This document shows, piece after piece, positions 22,494 to 34,560 of a DNA stretch of 64,000 nucleotides. This DNA is from Warburgia ugandensis (Eukaryota; Streptophyta; Magnoliopsida; Canellales; Canellaceae). The translations under genes and the position numbers were made by a program. The DNA is taken from NCBI GenBank assembly GCA_035236585.1, contig CP141132.1:59803880-59867879 (forward strand), written 5' to 3'. Numbering within the stretch: position 1 is the first letter of the stretch; every line of letters begins with the position of its first letter. The notes under the pieces are model-generated. The model did no database searches. It had not been told where the DNA came from and saw nothing but the letters and a program-made list of their open reading frames with translations.

Positions 22494-24188
22494 CATCATC
22501 ATCATCAAAGTGCTATCCTGATTGGGGGTCATCTACATGAATCTTGTTTCTTCATTCCCCTCTCAAGTGGCATGGTTTCATGTAATCCAAAAGTTTTCCA
22601 ATCTTTTCTCATCACTTCCATCCATGTCCTTTTGGGCTTTTCCCTTGCCATTTTAGAGCCTTCGACTTGGATCGGCTCACTCCTTATAATTGAAGACATT
22701 TTTATCTTTGTTAGACATGTCTAACCCATCTAAGTTTACCCTCCCTCATCTTGTTACCTATTTTTGCTACTCATAAGTTTCCTCTATTGTTTTCATCTCT
22801 AATTCTATTCTTTCTTGTCTTGCTACTCATCCATCTCAACATCCTTATTTTGGTTACACCTATCACATTTATATATTGCTCCTTTACTATGCAATACTAT
22901 GATCCATAGAACATAGTTAGCCCTACAGTCATCATATACAAGTTTTCTTTCAGCTTAAGTGGCACCTGCTAATCACACAAAACTTTAGAGGCACATCTCT
23001 CTTTATTCTGACCCACTTGGATTCTACAGTAATATCCCTCTCAATATCTCTACTCACATGAGTTATCAATCCCAAGTATTGAAAGTGGTCCTTTTGATAG
23101 ACTTCTTGGTTATCAATCTTTAATGGTGTTTTAATCCTATTATATTTCATATACTTTGTCTTAGTTTGGCTAATTTTAAATCGTTTATACTATATAGCAT
23201 CTCTCAACAACTCTAGCTTTGTATTTATGCACTCCTTATCTTTTTAATCAAAACTATGTCATTTGCAAATAACATAGACCATGGAACATCATCTGTAGTT
23301 GTTTTGTTAACTCATCCATAACCAACATGAAGTGTAGGCTCAATTTTGATTTTTAGTACAATCCTTTAGTGATGAAAAAATCATCAGTCTCTTCACTAGT
23401 GATCCTAACATTTGTTACTACTTCTTGATACATATTCTTAATTATGTGTATATACCCTCGTGAAATCCATTTCTCACCCAACACCCACTACATTAACTCT
23501 CTAAAAACTTTATCATAACCTTAAGTCAATAAAGACCATATGAGGTCCATCCTCCTCGCCCTATATTTCTCTATCAATTGTCTATGTAGGAAAATAGCTT
23601 CTATGGTAGACCTCTCAGGCATGATACCAAACTAGTTTTCTAATAGACTCACTTGATGTCACAACTTCTTCTCAATTACTTGTTCTCAAAGTTTCATGGT
23701 ATAGCTTATAAGTTTGATCCAACAGTAATTAGTCAACTATGTATGTCTCTTTTATTCTTGTAAATTGGTACAATAGAGATTTTCTTCCATTAATTTGACA
23801 TTTTCTTTGATTTTACTATCTTGTTAAACAGCTTTGTCAACTAAACTATTACGTTATCTCCATATACTTCCAAACCTCTACTGGCATTCTACAAAAAGAA
23901 AAAAAGTATCGTCAAAACAATCTGAAGAAAGGGGAAAAAAACCAAAGAAAGAGAAAAGGAATTCAAGCTCCCTTAGTGAGTATATAGATTTCATGTCTAT
24001 GTTTCCTAGAATTTATGCCACATGAGTTAATGAACATCCCAGGCATTGAAAGCATATGATGATAGGTCCAACAGGGCCCACGGCCTTTTCCAATTTCATT
24101 ATTTTCAAACTCTCTTCAATTTAGGTGTCCTAATCCTACGCTCATCTCTATATATGATTTGGGTCTATGATTCTTTCAATCTCTATAT
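22494..24188 (-). mobile_element. RTE-type LINE fragment, minus strand, with a small insertion
   Basis: The 3' tail is CATCATCATCATCAAAG at 22495. Going 5'-ward on the minus strand come the RT C-terminus, KIDNQEVYQKDHFQYLGL near 23100, and EVWKYMEIT near 23870. The element resumes at about 24060-24110 with LKIMKLEKAVGP. The RT motif GPDGIPxEVW is therefore split by about 165 bp of unrelated A-rich sequence (about 23892-24058). Many stops and frameshifts. The 5' limit near 24188 is judged from similarity to the copy at 746-2400. Confidence 0.85.
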
Positions 24189-24194
24189 GATGTG

Positions 24195-24885
24195 GTTCAA
24201 GGTGAGGTCGGAATATCCAAGTTTGGAAAGATAAGTTGCTTGAAAACAATGTTGAACCTTCGCAAAATATTACAAATCTAAATGGTTCTATATTGTGTCC
24301 TAATGATACTCTTCCCCGGATGATGGATTGGAATGCGGGAAAATGGCGACAAGATCTGCTTCGTATCCTCCCCACAAATGTTCTGATCTTAGTGGAGGGT
24401 CAATGCCTATTCCATGACATGAAGATGAAATCGTCTCGAAATGGCATTTTCTCCATCATATCATGTCATTTCATGCTAAAGAAAGATGATACTGGTGGCC
24501 AACATGATTGATGGAAGCAAATTTGGCGGCTACACTGTTCACCGGAGTATAGATATTCTTCTAGCTTCTGGCTCATTATAAGGACCCCAGTCGTTTTATG
24601 CCGGACAAAATCTTTCACATGATGGACACTTCTAGCGCATTATGTGGTCGGACGAAGGAAATTGATTTCCATCTCATTTGGGTTTGTACAAAAGTTGGAT
24701 CCCTTCGGATAGTCCTTACTGAGCCTTGCGAGACAGAAAATCATGGTTATGCATGTCTTCCCGAGGCTTCATCTGACGGGTTTCAATGACGCGAACCTAA
24801 ATTTCGTATTTTGATATTAGTTAATTAAGATTGATAATAATAAAAATTTCGTAAAAGATTATTTTAGGTAGTTAAAATCAATGAT
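24195..24885 (+). mobile_element. L1-like LINE remnant, left part
   Basis: Plus-strand translation near 24318-24480 (DWNAGKWRQDLLRILP, then SSRNGIFSIISCHFML) fits the region between reverse transcriptase and the zinc-binding segment in plant L1-type elements, which usually reads W...L...LP followed by NGxFxxxSxYxxL. Text to about 24830 is more decayed. The matching RNase H part appears at 25430-25880, after an inserted RTE fragment. Confidence 0.6.
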
Positions 24886-25429
24886 TAGAGTGGAGAGATT
24901 GAGAGGGAGGTTACCCAGAGAATAGATATGTGCATTTGGAGTTTTGTGTGATTGGCGGGTGCTACTCAAACTAAAAGAAAATTTCTATAGGATAGCCATA
25001 AGGCTGGGCATGTTCTATGAATTAGAGTATTGGGTAGTTAAGGAACATCATGTTCATAAATTGAGCGTCACATAAATGGGGATATTGAGATGGATGAGTG
25101 AAAAGACAAGAAAAGATAGAATTAAGAATAAAAACATTATAGGAAACTAAGAGGTAGCACCAATAGGTAAAAAGAAGTAGATTAGACTTAGATGGTTTGG
25201 ACATATCCAAGAGGGACTGAAAATGATACCACGTAGAAGGAGTGAGGCAATGTAAGTAGAAGGTTTTAAAAGGGCAAGGGAAAGGCTTAAAAAAAATATA
25301 GATAGCAGTGGTAAGAAAAGATTTGAAAATTTTTCGACTAAATGAAGCCATGGTACTTGATAGAGAAGAATAGAGGAATAAAATTCATGTGGCCAACCCC
25401 TAATTAGAATAAAGTCTTGATGATGATGG
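24886..25429 (+). mobile_element. RTE-type LINE fragment nested in the L1-like remnant
   Basis: Very similar to 20290-20870 of the larger RTE copy: GGAGAGATTGAGAG...GTTACCCAGAGAAT, then GTTAAGGAACATCATGTTCA, and the tail CCAACCCCTAATTAG...TCTTGATGATGATG ending at 25429. It covers only the RT C-terminal region and 3' end. Confidence 0.85.
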
Positions 25430-25880
25430 TATTGGTTCCGGCAGCTTATGCTTTTCTAGTCTAAGAGATTTGGAGTGCTCGCAACCATATTATACACCAA
25501 CAAGCCAAATGGAATGAAGATCGACTCCTAAATTCATGGTTTGTTAGGTTCACTGAATACGCAAACTCGTTCTCAGACTGGCCGTGATTTACTGAAGCCA
25601 ACATCACCTTTTGGATTAGTGGCAAGAAAGATGCATGATGAAGGTATCCTTTAACTATGTTAATGTGGTCTGGAAACCTCCACCATCAGGTTTCTTCCAA
25701 TTGGCCTTTGATGGATCTGCTTTGGGTAATCCAGGAGACGTTGGCGTAGGTGGTATTATCAGACATGATAAGGGAAAATTTATTGTCAGATATAGTATCT
25801 ACCTGCCAAATCAAACTAATAATGAGACAGAATGGTGGTCTTTATTACATGGTCTTAACCAAAACCTGGGCATCTAGACC
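25430..25880 (+). mobile_element. L1-like LINE remnant, RNase H part
   Basis: After EIWSARNHIIHQQAKWNE near 25480, the frame from 25635 encodes WKPPPSGFFQLAFDGSALGN, then GDVGVGGIIRHDKG and NETEWWSLLHGL. This is the RVT_3-type RNase H-like domain found at the C-terminus of plant L1-like elements, with the DGS and (A)E...L signature positions. A host RNase H-like pseudogene is possible, but the upstream remnant favours a LINE. Confidence 0.75.
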
Positions 25881-28040
25881 CACCATATGAAGATTTAACT
25901 TTCCACGCCCTCATTTGCAAGTCCGTTGACATCAGCATTGGCTGATTTAGGAATGAAGTTGGCCACATTATCCTCTATCTCTTAGAAATGAGAAGCATGA
26001 TCAATAGTTTCCCAAGCTGCCACTGCCAAATTTTCCTTCTTCTTATTCAAGAGTCCACAACTGCTGAATCACCTTCACTAGTGAATCTAGGATCATTTAA
26101 CAGCCTCATCCCCATCAGCAGCACGCAGGTGTGCCCTGGTGGAGTTAAAATGATCCAGCTGACCAGATAATTCTGCCAAAGACGTACAGTTCGATCCCTG
26201 ATTAAGCCACACATGCCACTCAGGCGCCAGGAATGTTTCTATTGTCTAGGCATTAGTAAAGGCCTCTCTGGTGAGAACTTGTCTAGAAGCGTAATTGGAC
26301 AATGAATCAATGGAGCACGCAGAGCTTGCCTAAAGCGCCATTCATGTCTTTATCTTACCCGAGTTAGATATGTTCTTCACATGTGGTTAGCACTCAAAAA
26401 ATTTGAAATGAACAGTTCTAGCTCCCAAAAATATCTACTCTTGATCGTTAGAAATGGACTGGTACAAACATTACATAGACAACAGTGGACATTCAACAAA
26501 CTAGACATTAATAGTCTTACTTCTAGAGGTTCCATAAGGTTCTGAATTAATAGGTTTACTTCTTTGATCAATTTCTAAAGCTTAGTATTTTGGAAGGGAT
26601 AAACAGAAGGTAGTTTACATGAATTTGTGAAGTTGGTTGATAAAAGGTTAAGATTGTTATTTGCAATGATAGTGGCAGTGTTGTACATTTTTAGATGTTT
26701 GTAAGACAAGGAGCTGCCTGTTATCCACCTCCACCTTTTAGAAGAGTGGGTAGGCAGGCAATTTCCGAACAAAAGAAGCTTGGCCTTTAAGGATCCTGGA
26801 CTTGCCATCAGACCAAAATATCATAAGAAGCTTTGCCTTCAAAGATCCTGGAGTGCCTACAGATCAAATATCCCAAATAATAGCGTCCAGGACATTGACA
26901 AAATAGTATGACATCCTTCGCAATCTTAGAAATAGTTCATTAATCGTGCAGCTGCTTAAATAGCGTTCCGCATAGGATACGAAACATTGAACACTTGGGG
27001 ACGTGCATCCAAATTCGCCAAGAAAAGCTGCAAGAGAGGAAATGTTGGACATATTCCACATTGTTTAAACAGAGATCGCATCTATTGAACATGCCATGCC
27101 CTCTTCTCTTAAGACTTATATGAGAGGTTTAGTGAGACAGGCAATCTATGCAGAAGCTCATATTCGAGTAGAGCGGAACAGACCTGACTTTGTTGATCCA
27201 AGGATCTAATGTCACGTGTAGAAAGAATTTTACTTCAAAAATGCCGTAAGAACTTCCTTCATAGAGGCTTCTCCTTTCATGTTTCCGAGGGGAGTATAAA
27301 ACATGTTTCTCATGCAAGGAACAATATTCCCTAGGAAAATATTGAAAAGCATTTGCTCTAAAGCAAACGTCTAGGACTCTCAAGTAACCAAACACCATCT
27401 CCAAGAACATCCCCAAGGATGTGTGACATAGTGAATCGGAAGCAGAATAACTAGTAGAAAACATGAAAAGGAAACTCACAACATAAACGGCATCTGCTAA
27501 AGATGTTTACTCCTGGAAGATTAGGAAGTTATTTCAAGATAACAGAGGAGCAGATAACAGGCGTTTTAAGTGTGAAATTTTTTTGCTTTGGACCAGTATA
27601 CAAAGAAGCAATGGACTAGAATCATGATCTACACAAGTTCAATAACCTCACTAATCATTGGCCGAAAACTATCTCACAGTTTTTGTTTTGCTTTCTAGTC
27701 CTGCTGCGAAGTAATTATCTCTTGCAGTGTTTCCTCATGTACCTATGAGCAAACAAATCTGAAGCTATGGCAACAGCAGTACCGCAAGAATGCAATTTTA
27801 AGAATTACAAATCTGGGACAAAAAGGTCTGAATGGCAGAACATCCGATCCAAGAACTGTACAATACACATGCTTTTAAATAAGCGTCTCTCTTTTTGTTA
27901 ATTTCCTTTTCATCTCTTAGCTGAAAGAATGACAACAAAAGAGGACGATGGATTTCCAGCATTCTAAATGGGGCTACTCCAAGCCACCTCATTGTGCAGT
28001 CATCAACTATGTTTCCAAATCTTAGACTTTCTCTCCTCTT
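25881..28040. other. Unassigned, with a possible L1 zinc-segment remnant
   Basis: On the minus strand near 27110-27000 the frame RCDLCLNNVEYVQHFLSC, then SFSWRIWMHV, resembles the Cys-rich zf-RVT segment of plant L1 elements (CxxC...H..LxC.F...W). The rest has no match; the 116-aa minus frame at 27129-27479 is unrecognised. The 3' end of the NAC gene lies at the right edge. Confidence 0.4.
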
Positions 28041-28042
28041 CT

Positions 28043-28048
28043 TTTATT
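28043..28048 (-). terminator. Candidate polyadenylation signal of the NAC gene
   Basis: AATAAA on the minus strand, 82 bp past the NAC stop codon. A typical plant near-upstream element, not proof of the cleavage site. Confidence 0.5.
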
Positions 28049-28130
28049 TCCTTGATTGGCACAACTACCATAAATGTTACCCAGATAAATACGCGAAATA
28101 TCCATATTTGCCATTAGCATACCTTCAGAA

Positions 28131-31100
28131 CTAGGAGGGTATGAACCTGCTGAAGAAAGACTTCACTATTTTATATGTAGTTCCAACCATTAGCACCCAT
28201 AACACTGCCCACAGTGCCCCTAGAAATGAAACGAAAAGAAATCCACCTTTTCCACTGCCACGCCCCCTCCCAACAGCACCAACCACAGTTTCAACACCAA
28301 CATCTCTAGCTCCAATATGCATAGCACCAAAACTTGACATTCTCTCAAATGCTCGATTGATTAAACCATTCTCTGATGCTGATGCTGGCTGGCTAGGTAT
28401 TGACTCTAACAAGGTATGAATTGCCGAAGTGAACCAGGGCTTCAGAGCATCACCCTCGCCAGTTCCAGGCCCCTGTGCTCCATCACTAATTCTGGTTGAG
28501 CTACCACTGTACACTACACCTATTAAATCCAGCAGCAAGAAGGAATAAGTTAGAGTGCTTGTATCATTAGAGCTGGAGCAGAAGTTCATAAGATATGTGC
28601 TTGTGTCATTGGAGCTAAATCTAATTTACATACCTGAAGCAGGAGGCTCCATAACAACCTGACTTGCTTCTATTGACCTCACAACATTGAAATTCTCCTC
28701 ATATGACCATAGTGGAGTTGCCAAGTGAGTAGCATCGCTTTGGTAGTCATAGTGAAAGTGTGGAGCTAGAAAGTAATCTAACTGGTTATCTGTGTCAGCT
28801 AAATACTGTTGTGGTTCAGTACTGTCTGGAGGTACAAATTCTTCAGGATGAAATATGGGCGCATCAAAGAAAATATCATTGTCATTTAACCCATTTGGGT
28901 TCTGAAAGGTGCAGTTACTGATGCTCTCCAAACTCGAAACTGCAGGCTCCAGATCAATGAGATCATTCAATTCAACAAAATCCTCTTCGATTCTAGGAGT
29001 TTCCTGCTCAAACTGATCGAAAGCAGACGTGACCTCAGGAGCTTCATATGACTGCAGAAGAGAAGTACCTGAATCTGTGAGAGGAAGACTTTGTTGTGCA
29101 CCAGTGATATGGTCCTGGGGGCACAAAACTTTGCCTGGTTCAGCAGGAAAGATTTCCTCCTCCAATGACCTTAGCAAAAGACTCTGTATTTGGTCCTCAC
29201 CACCAATCTACAATAATCACAAAAACCACATTATAAATGAGAGCCAGATGAAAAGTCAAAAAGAAAGCAAGCAAGCAGATTGTGCAATAACCAGGATGCC
29301 ATAAGATACTGTAAATAGTTGTGCATAGTTCTTCCTACAAACACCCATGCTAGAAGCATTTCAAAATCCACTGGACAAGAATCAGTCAAAGATGTTAGCT
29401 AATTCTAAAACAAGATGACTTCCGTAGCTTTTAATAATATAACCATATGATCATTAGTACAATTCAGGATACTACTGATTTTGCTACAAAATGCACCTAG
29501 TACTCGTCCTCTGTTAATGTTTCAACTTAAAAATCCATTATACCCCACAATTTTTTCCCTTGATGGTTCAGGAGTGACTTCTCAGATTCATCTCATTCCC
29601 AGCCCTGAACCCATCTATCATTTGAGAGTGCATTTTGACATGAAGCAGTTTCACTGACACCCATCATTGTGTTGTTGGGGATTCTTTGCATCGATTCTGG
29701 TGAGGATAAAATTTAAATAGTTGTAGAATCCAGATTTAGGTGCAATGCTATCCACAGTAGGAATACTTTCATTTGTCACATCTAGAGTATGAACCGCAAT
29801 AGTGGATGTGACATCTCCCTCTTGACTCACACCCAACACATGGGAGATCAATGGAATAACCCTCGTGGAGAAAGCAGGCCATCAGATTAAAAACATTGTC
29901 TAAAGCAGCTACAGCCTTTATATTCATCACTATACCAAATGAAAGTAGATGTCACGTCCCTTGGCAGAACTACTTATGTTGAGATGTCAAAAAATGAAAT
30001 TTGTAGCCCCATTTAACAGTAAAACAGGAATAGACATTGCAGCAGTAAGTGCAGGAGCATGCTCTGTTTCCCAAGAAACAAGATAGAAGCATATCAATGA
30101 TATGGGTGGCAACTTGAAATGCTGGTATCCACAATGGTCAAACTAGCCACCAAATGGAACATGATAAGATGTCATACTCTAATGATTCATGCAGGCTTGA
30201 ATCAGCCACACCATTATTGTGAAGGCATATGAAAGAATCAAAGTTGTTGCACAATACCATGTGAATGGGAAATATCCCTTGGTAGTCTGTGAATTGCATC
30301 TCTAACCATCGCCTTATAACTGGTTCATACTAGTGTTATAAAGCTGGTGACATACACATTGAAAAAAAAGAAGAAGAAGGTTCTAATAGAATCTTGGGAA
30401 GATAACATAGAAGTTTGATATGGCACCAAATCCTCGTCTAGATAATCGATGTGGGTGGAAATTCTCGTATACGGAAAGACACAAAGGGGGGTAATCAACA
30501 AGGAGACAAACAAGGGAAGGAGCCAAACATCAGGTGAAAAGGTTGAAAAGGAAAGGAAGACTGGATATTCTCATATATAAATTAAATGGTAGTTTTGCAA
30601 TATTTCCAAGTTTACTATTGTAACATAAACACCGGTTGAGGATGCATGCAATTTTGTTCAGGATTATCTTGTCCTACTTGCTATATTCCTTCCTATGCAC
30701 TAATGATTGATCAAATAAAATGGATAAAATATAAATAAGATCTAGAATTAGCATTAATACCAAAAGATTTTGCAAAAAATTTAAACAAAATATTACCAGA
30801 AGTAATGTATTTCTAAGGAAGCTGGAAAAACAAGCAAATGAAGTAGATTCTATACCTCAAAATTGTCCAATTGCTGATGATTTACTTCTGGGCCATCACA
30901 CATTTGCCGTAAAAATTCTTCCAGATCACTGGTAAGATCTAGATTGCTTTGATCATAACCTAATAGGCCATCAACCGAATGACTGCAGGTAAGATCTAAA
31001 ACTGGGTTAGCTTGGTTCTTGGGCTTTTCTGAGCTATCATCAACTTGGTCATCATCAAACCACTCCTCTTCTCGGAATGGTGCTCCATATTGTTCTCCAT

Positions 31101-32581
31101 TTTTGGGACCAGCTCCACTCTTCATATAAATTTTATATACTGCATAAGATTGCTGCAAGGTAGAGGAAGATCAGAAACGATAACTCTCCAAACTTAGAAC
31201 CAAGAGGTTTATTCAGTTAACAAGTCTGTCTATACCTGCACAACATTGCACTTCTTAAGCTCCTCTTCGTCCATGGTGTACTCATGCATCACCCAGTTGG
31301 TGCGTTTTCCCTTGGGAGCACGCCCAGTGTAGAAAATTAGGGTCTTCTTAACACCCACAGGCCGTGAATTCTGTGAAATGCTCCGATCCTTCCCTGTAGC
31401 CTTCCAGTAACCATGTTTTGTGGCTCGATTAGATCTAGCCCCATGTTTGTACTTTTTGTCTCTGGGGCTGAAGAAGAACCACAGCTTGTCACCGGTCTGC
31501 AGGACTGATTTTTCTACATTCCCAGGAACAAATTCCAAATTAGAAGTGCTTTATTGGAGAGAGAGATAGAGAGCGACTTGAAAACTGGGAAAGAAAAGAG
31601 CAGAAAGGAGGGAAAAAGTTTAGCTGTTCTAGCAATTGTTGCAATATATAAGTCTATACATTCCAATAATCAACACTCAGAATTCTATGTTTTACCCATT
31701 CCAATTTGGAACCAGAAGTATGCAACAAAGTAAAAACTAAAAATACCCAATTCATCCACATAATGGTCAATACTCGACAAAGACATATTTTATACATCTT
31801 AACTTAAAGATACAGAATAAGATAGAGCCGAAGAAACACATACAAAGCTTAACCAGAAATAGAGTGAAAAACAAGAAGGAATGGCAAAGGTGACCACAGA
31901 AAAACGGATATGGCAAAAGAGGACTAAATTTTTTACCACATAAGGCACCAAACCTCCACTTAGAGGGCAATAACATTTAAACCAAAGGAAGAACTACAAT
32001 CAATTTCCCTATCAATAGGTGATAAATTTATAAATTCCTTTAGACAGGACTAGCATACAAGGACGGGAGAAGGAAACGTGGATAGTGCAAATGGTGGGGA
32101 TAAAAAAAAACTGATACTCCAAAAGTCCAGGACTTTGGAGTAAAAGCCCAAAAGAAACTTAAAACACGGGAAGAAATTACTGTTATTATTGAGAAATAGT
32201 AGCACCGAAATCAGACACCCATAAACTAAAACATACTCTCTATCAGACAACAGGAAGATGTACAATCCACCTTATCAAATAAAAAAATACCAGCGAAGAG
32301 AACATAATAATTAATCAACCAAGATGGTGTCTGTCATGTAACAAAATCCAAACTAAGATGCAAAAAAGTACCAAACAAAGATTTATACCAGGCAATTCCC
32401 ATGGGTCAAACTTATAAACATCGACTTCGCCGATCATGTCGAGCCTGCAACGCCTCCTACAAAGTTTCCCCTTGAGGTAATACAAGACAAGCTCCTCATC
32501 CGTCGGATGAAACCGGAAACCAGGCGGCCAAGATTTTGAATCCCCATAACCTCCGGTAGAAATTGAAGGATCGGATCCCAT
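28131..32581 (-). CDS. Membrane-tethered NAC transcription factor (ANAC013/016/017-like)
   Basis: Five exons on the minus strand: 32581-32389, 31513-31236, 31152-30856, 29207-28634 and 28513-28131, all with GT...AG introns, giving about 574 aa. The ATG at 32579-32581 is the first AUG downstream of the likely 5' UTR intron and directly precedes the NAC domain. The domain (about 18-165) shows [69 protein letters not shown] and [13 protein letters not shown]. The middle (about 190-520) is acidic and Gln/Ser-rich, as in activation regions. The C-terminus has one hydrophobic helix (about 539-561, [20 protein letters not shown]) followed by a short basic tail. Known relatives are anchored in the ER and released by proteolysis to drive stress or mitochondrial retrograde responses; that role is inferred by family. 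No frameshift or stop seen. Confidence 0.93.
28514..28633 (-). other. NAC intron 4 with two in-frame acceptors
   Basis: Donor GT at 28633-28632 after phase 1. Acceptor AG at 28515-28514 or, six bases earlier, at 28521-28520. Both keep the frame and differ by two residues (SVYSG versus SGVVYSG). Confidence 0.6.
29208..30855 (-). other. NAC intron 3
   Basis: 1,648-bp GT...AG phase-0 intron. No embedded gene or element recognised. A purine run of about 20 bp sits near 30360. Confidence 0.85.
31514..32388 (-). other. NAC intron 1
   Basis: 875-bp GT...AG intron at the position, inside subdomain B (after ELP), where NAC genes commonly have their first intron. Nothing recognised inside. Confidence 0.85.
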
Positions 32582-32900
32582 ATAACCCAGACACAAATAT
32601 AAGAAAAAAAAAAAGAAGAAGAAGAAGAAGAGGATGGGCAGCAGAGGAAGAGGATCTCCTCTATGAAAAACGGAGTCCCAGAAAAGCCCGAAGAACAAAA
32701 ACAAGCAAAGCGGACCCAAAACGCTAGAAAACCTGCCAGTAATTTGCCAGAGAATCAATCGAACGAATCCCCTGAAAATTAAAAAGAAAACTTGGAAGCA
32801 AAGATGAAACTTCCATAAAAGTAAGAAATCCGCTTCCGGGATCTTACCTACAAGAACCAGCTACGGTCGACGAGAAGACGAGCAGATATTTAGTCTCTGG
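32582..32900 (-). promoter_or_regulatory. NAC 5' untranslated region with a probable short intron
   Basis: On the minus strand, GTAAGATCCC at 32847 and an acceptor ending TTTTCAG at 32772 bound a possible 76-bp leader intron. No ATG occurs between the acceptor and the NAC start. A CTT/T-rich run (about 32606-32630) lies 25-50 bp upstream of the ATG. The frame stays open through it, but without an initiating ATG, so it is leader. Confidence 0.55.
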
Positions 32901-33560
32901 TTACCTGGCTTTGGAGAAAGAGCGATGTGAGGGAAGGTCGATGGGTTGGGAGGAAGACTGACTCCAACCCAAGTATGTGAGAAGGTGAAAGGGGGATTAG
33001 AAAATTGGGTTAACTGGGGTTAAGTCAGACCCAGTGTGGTTAACGGCTCCCCACGTCACCGGGTGAAAAAGTGGATTTAATCGAAGAAGATTTCAGGGAT
33101 TATTCCACCAATCAGCGTACGTTCTGCCCTCGACAGAACCTTCGTAGCAGCTGTCTGTAGTTTTCCATTCAAGCCCACGTGGCGGTTCTGAGTCAATGCC
33201 AAGTATAGACTGACAACGCCACCAAAGTTCTCTGTACCGTATCTGCACGTGTAGATCAGTTTACGAGTTCGCCAAATATTGACGGTATGTTGGGGTTTTG
33301 TGCCCGTAGATCAGAACGTTTGTAGGGGATCGCGGAGGGGTCAAAAAAATTCAAGCCGTACCCGCCAGACCCGTGAGGGGCAGCTGCGTCAAGACGTTCG
33401 CCGGTGCTAGTTTTGCAACCCATGTGAAAATGTCCAAGAGCAGCCCCCCAATTTAACATGCGGACAGGTCGGGTTGTCGTAGTTAAAAGCCTATTTTGTT
33501 TACCTTATATCGTTGAAGTCTAAAGAGCGAATGCCTACACGCGAGTCAATAAGATCTCCT
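32900..33560. promoter_or_regulatory. Putative NAC promoter region, GC-richer than surroundings
   Basis: Upstream of the NAC gene the base composition rises. A G-box-type CCCACGTGGC occurs near 33174-33183 and another ACACGTG-like site (GCACGTGTAG) near 33245. A 67-codon minus frame at 33256-33459 is unrecognised and I do not call it a gene. Confidence 0.4.
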
Positions 33561-33889
33561 TTTGATCACAGTAAAAATGGATGTGTAATTAGATACTTAG
33601 ATACTTCTACAAGCAATTAGCTCAATTGCTGAACAAAAGCATATGTAAAAATTTCAATTGATAATCAATTGTTTAGCACAAGCACAAAATTTGATTAAAT
33701 CAATGACCACAACACTGTTAGTACCTTATCGATCATACGAAAATTAACAAAACTCAAGAGAGAAAAATTGTTCATAGAAATAAGAAACTACATTTGCTGT
33801 ACAAATTCTCAATATCTTCACACTAAATTAGAAGAAAAAAATAATAATCTAAATGCCTTATGAGATTGGGTTTGTCAAAAGATAGATTA
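33561..33889. other. AT-rich spacer
   Basis: Nothing recognised. Confidence 0.4.
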
Positions 33890-34560
33890 GAATTAGTATA
33901 TACCCATCTAGATGCCACCTTGTTAGACTCTATCTATGGATGATTTTATTCGTTCATATTCTTCAGCTTACCCGTTTTAGCCTATTTGTGAAAATTTATT
34001 TCCATTCAATGCTTCTACCTATTAATTCTCTTTTGTTAAATAACTCTATGGTCATGATTGAAAAATCCAAAATGGGATTTTGGCCCTACCTTTAGATGAT
34101 TTAATCCATTCATCTTATTTGCATACCTTATTTAGACTAATTATCAAAATTCATGCCCATTGGAAGCTTCTACCTACTGATTTTCCTAATTTGAAATTTT
34201 TAAGGGTCATGACTAAAAAATCCAAAGGGGACCCATCTATCTATGCCCTAACTTTGGATAATATGATCTATTCATCTTGTCTGCCCTAGCCTAGTCAAGC
34301 TAAGTGTGAAAAATCATGGCCATTTGTATGCTTCTACTTACTAATTTTTCTAGTTGAAAAATTTTAGGGTCATGATTGAAAAATCCAAAATGGAATACCA
34401 TCTAGCTAGGCCCAACCTTCAAATGATATGATTCTTTCATCTTGTTTGACATATTCTATTAAAGCTAGTGTGAGAATTCATGGCCATTGATACTTCTACC
34501 CACTAAATTTTCTAGTTGAAATATTCAATGGTCATGATTGAAAAATCTAAAATAATATTG
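33890..34560 (+). repeat. Diverged tandem repeat, period about 155 bp
   Basis: The phrases GGTCATGATTGAAAAATCC (or variants) recur near 34050, 34205, 34369 and 34530, each preceded by CTTCTACCTACTAATTTT-like text and followed by GCCC(T)ACCTTTAGATGAT-like text. About four and a half units. Confidence 0.8.

Noticed and set aside
32579..32758. In-frame upstream extension of the NAC ORF with a poly-Phe stretch
   Set aside because: There is no ATG in this extension. It starts from TTG only, and the Phe run is the CTT-rich leader. The NAC ATG is the first AUG after the probable leader intron.
33256..33459. 67-codon frame in the GC-richer region upstream of the NAC gene
   Set aside because: No recognised similarity, no splice partner and a length explained by composition. 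Kept as a note in the promoter entry only.
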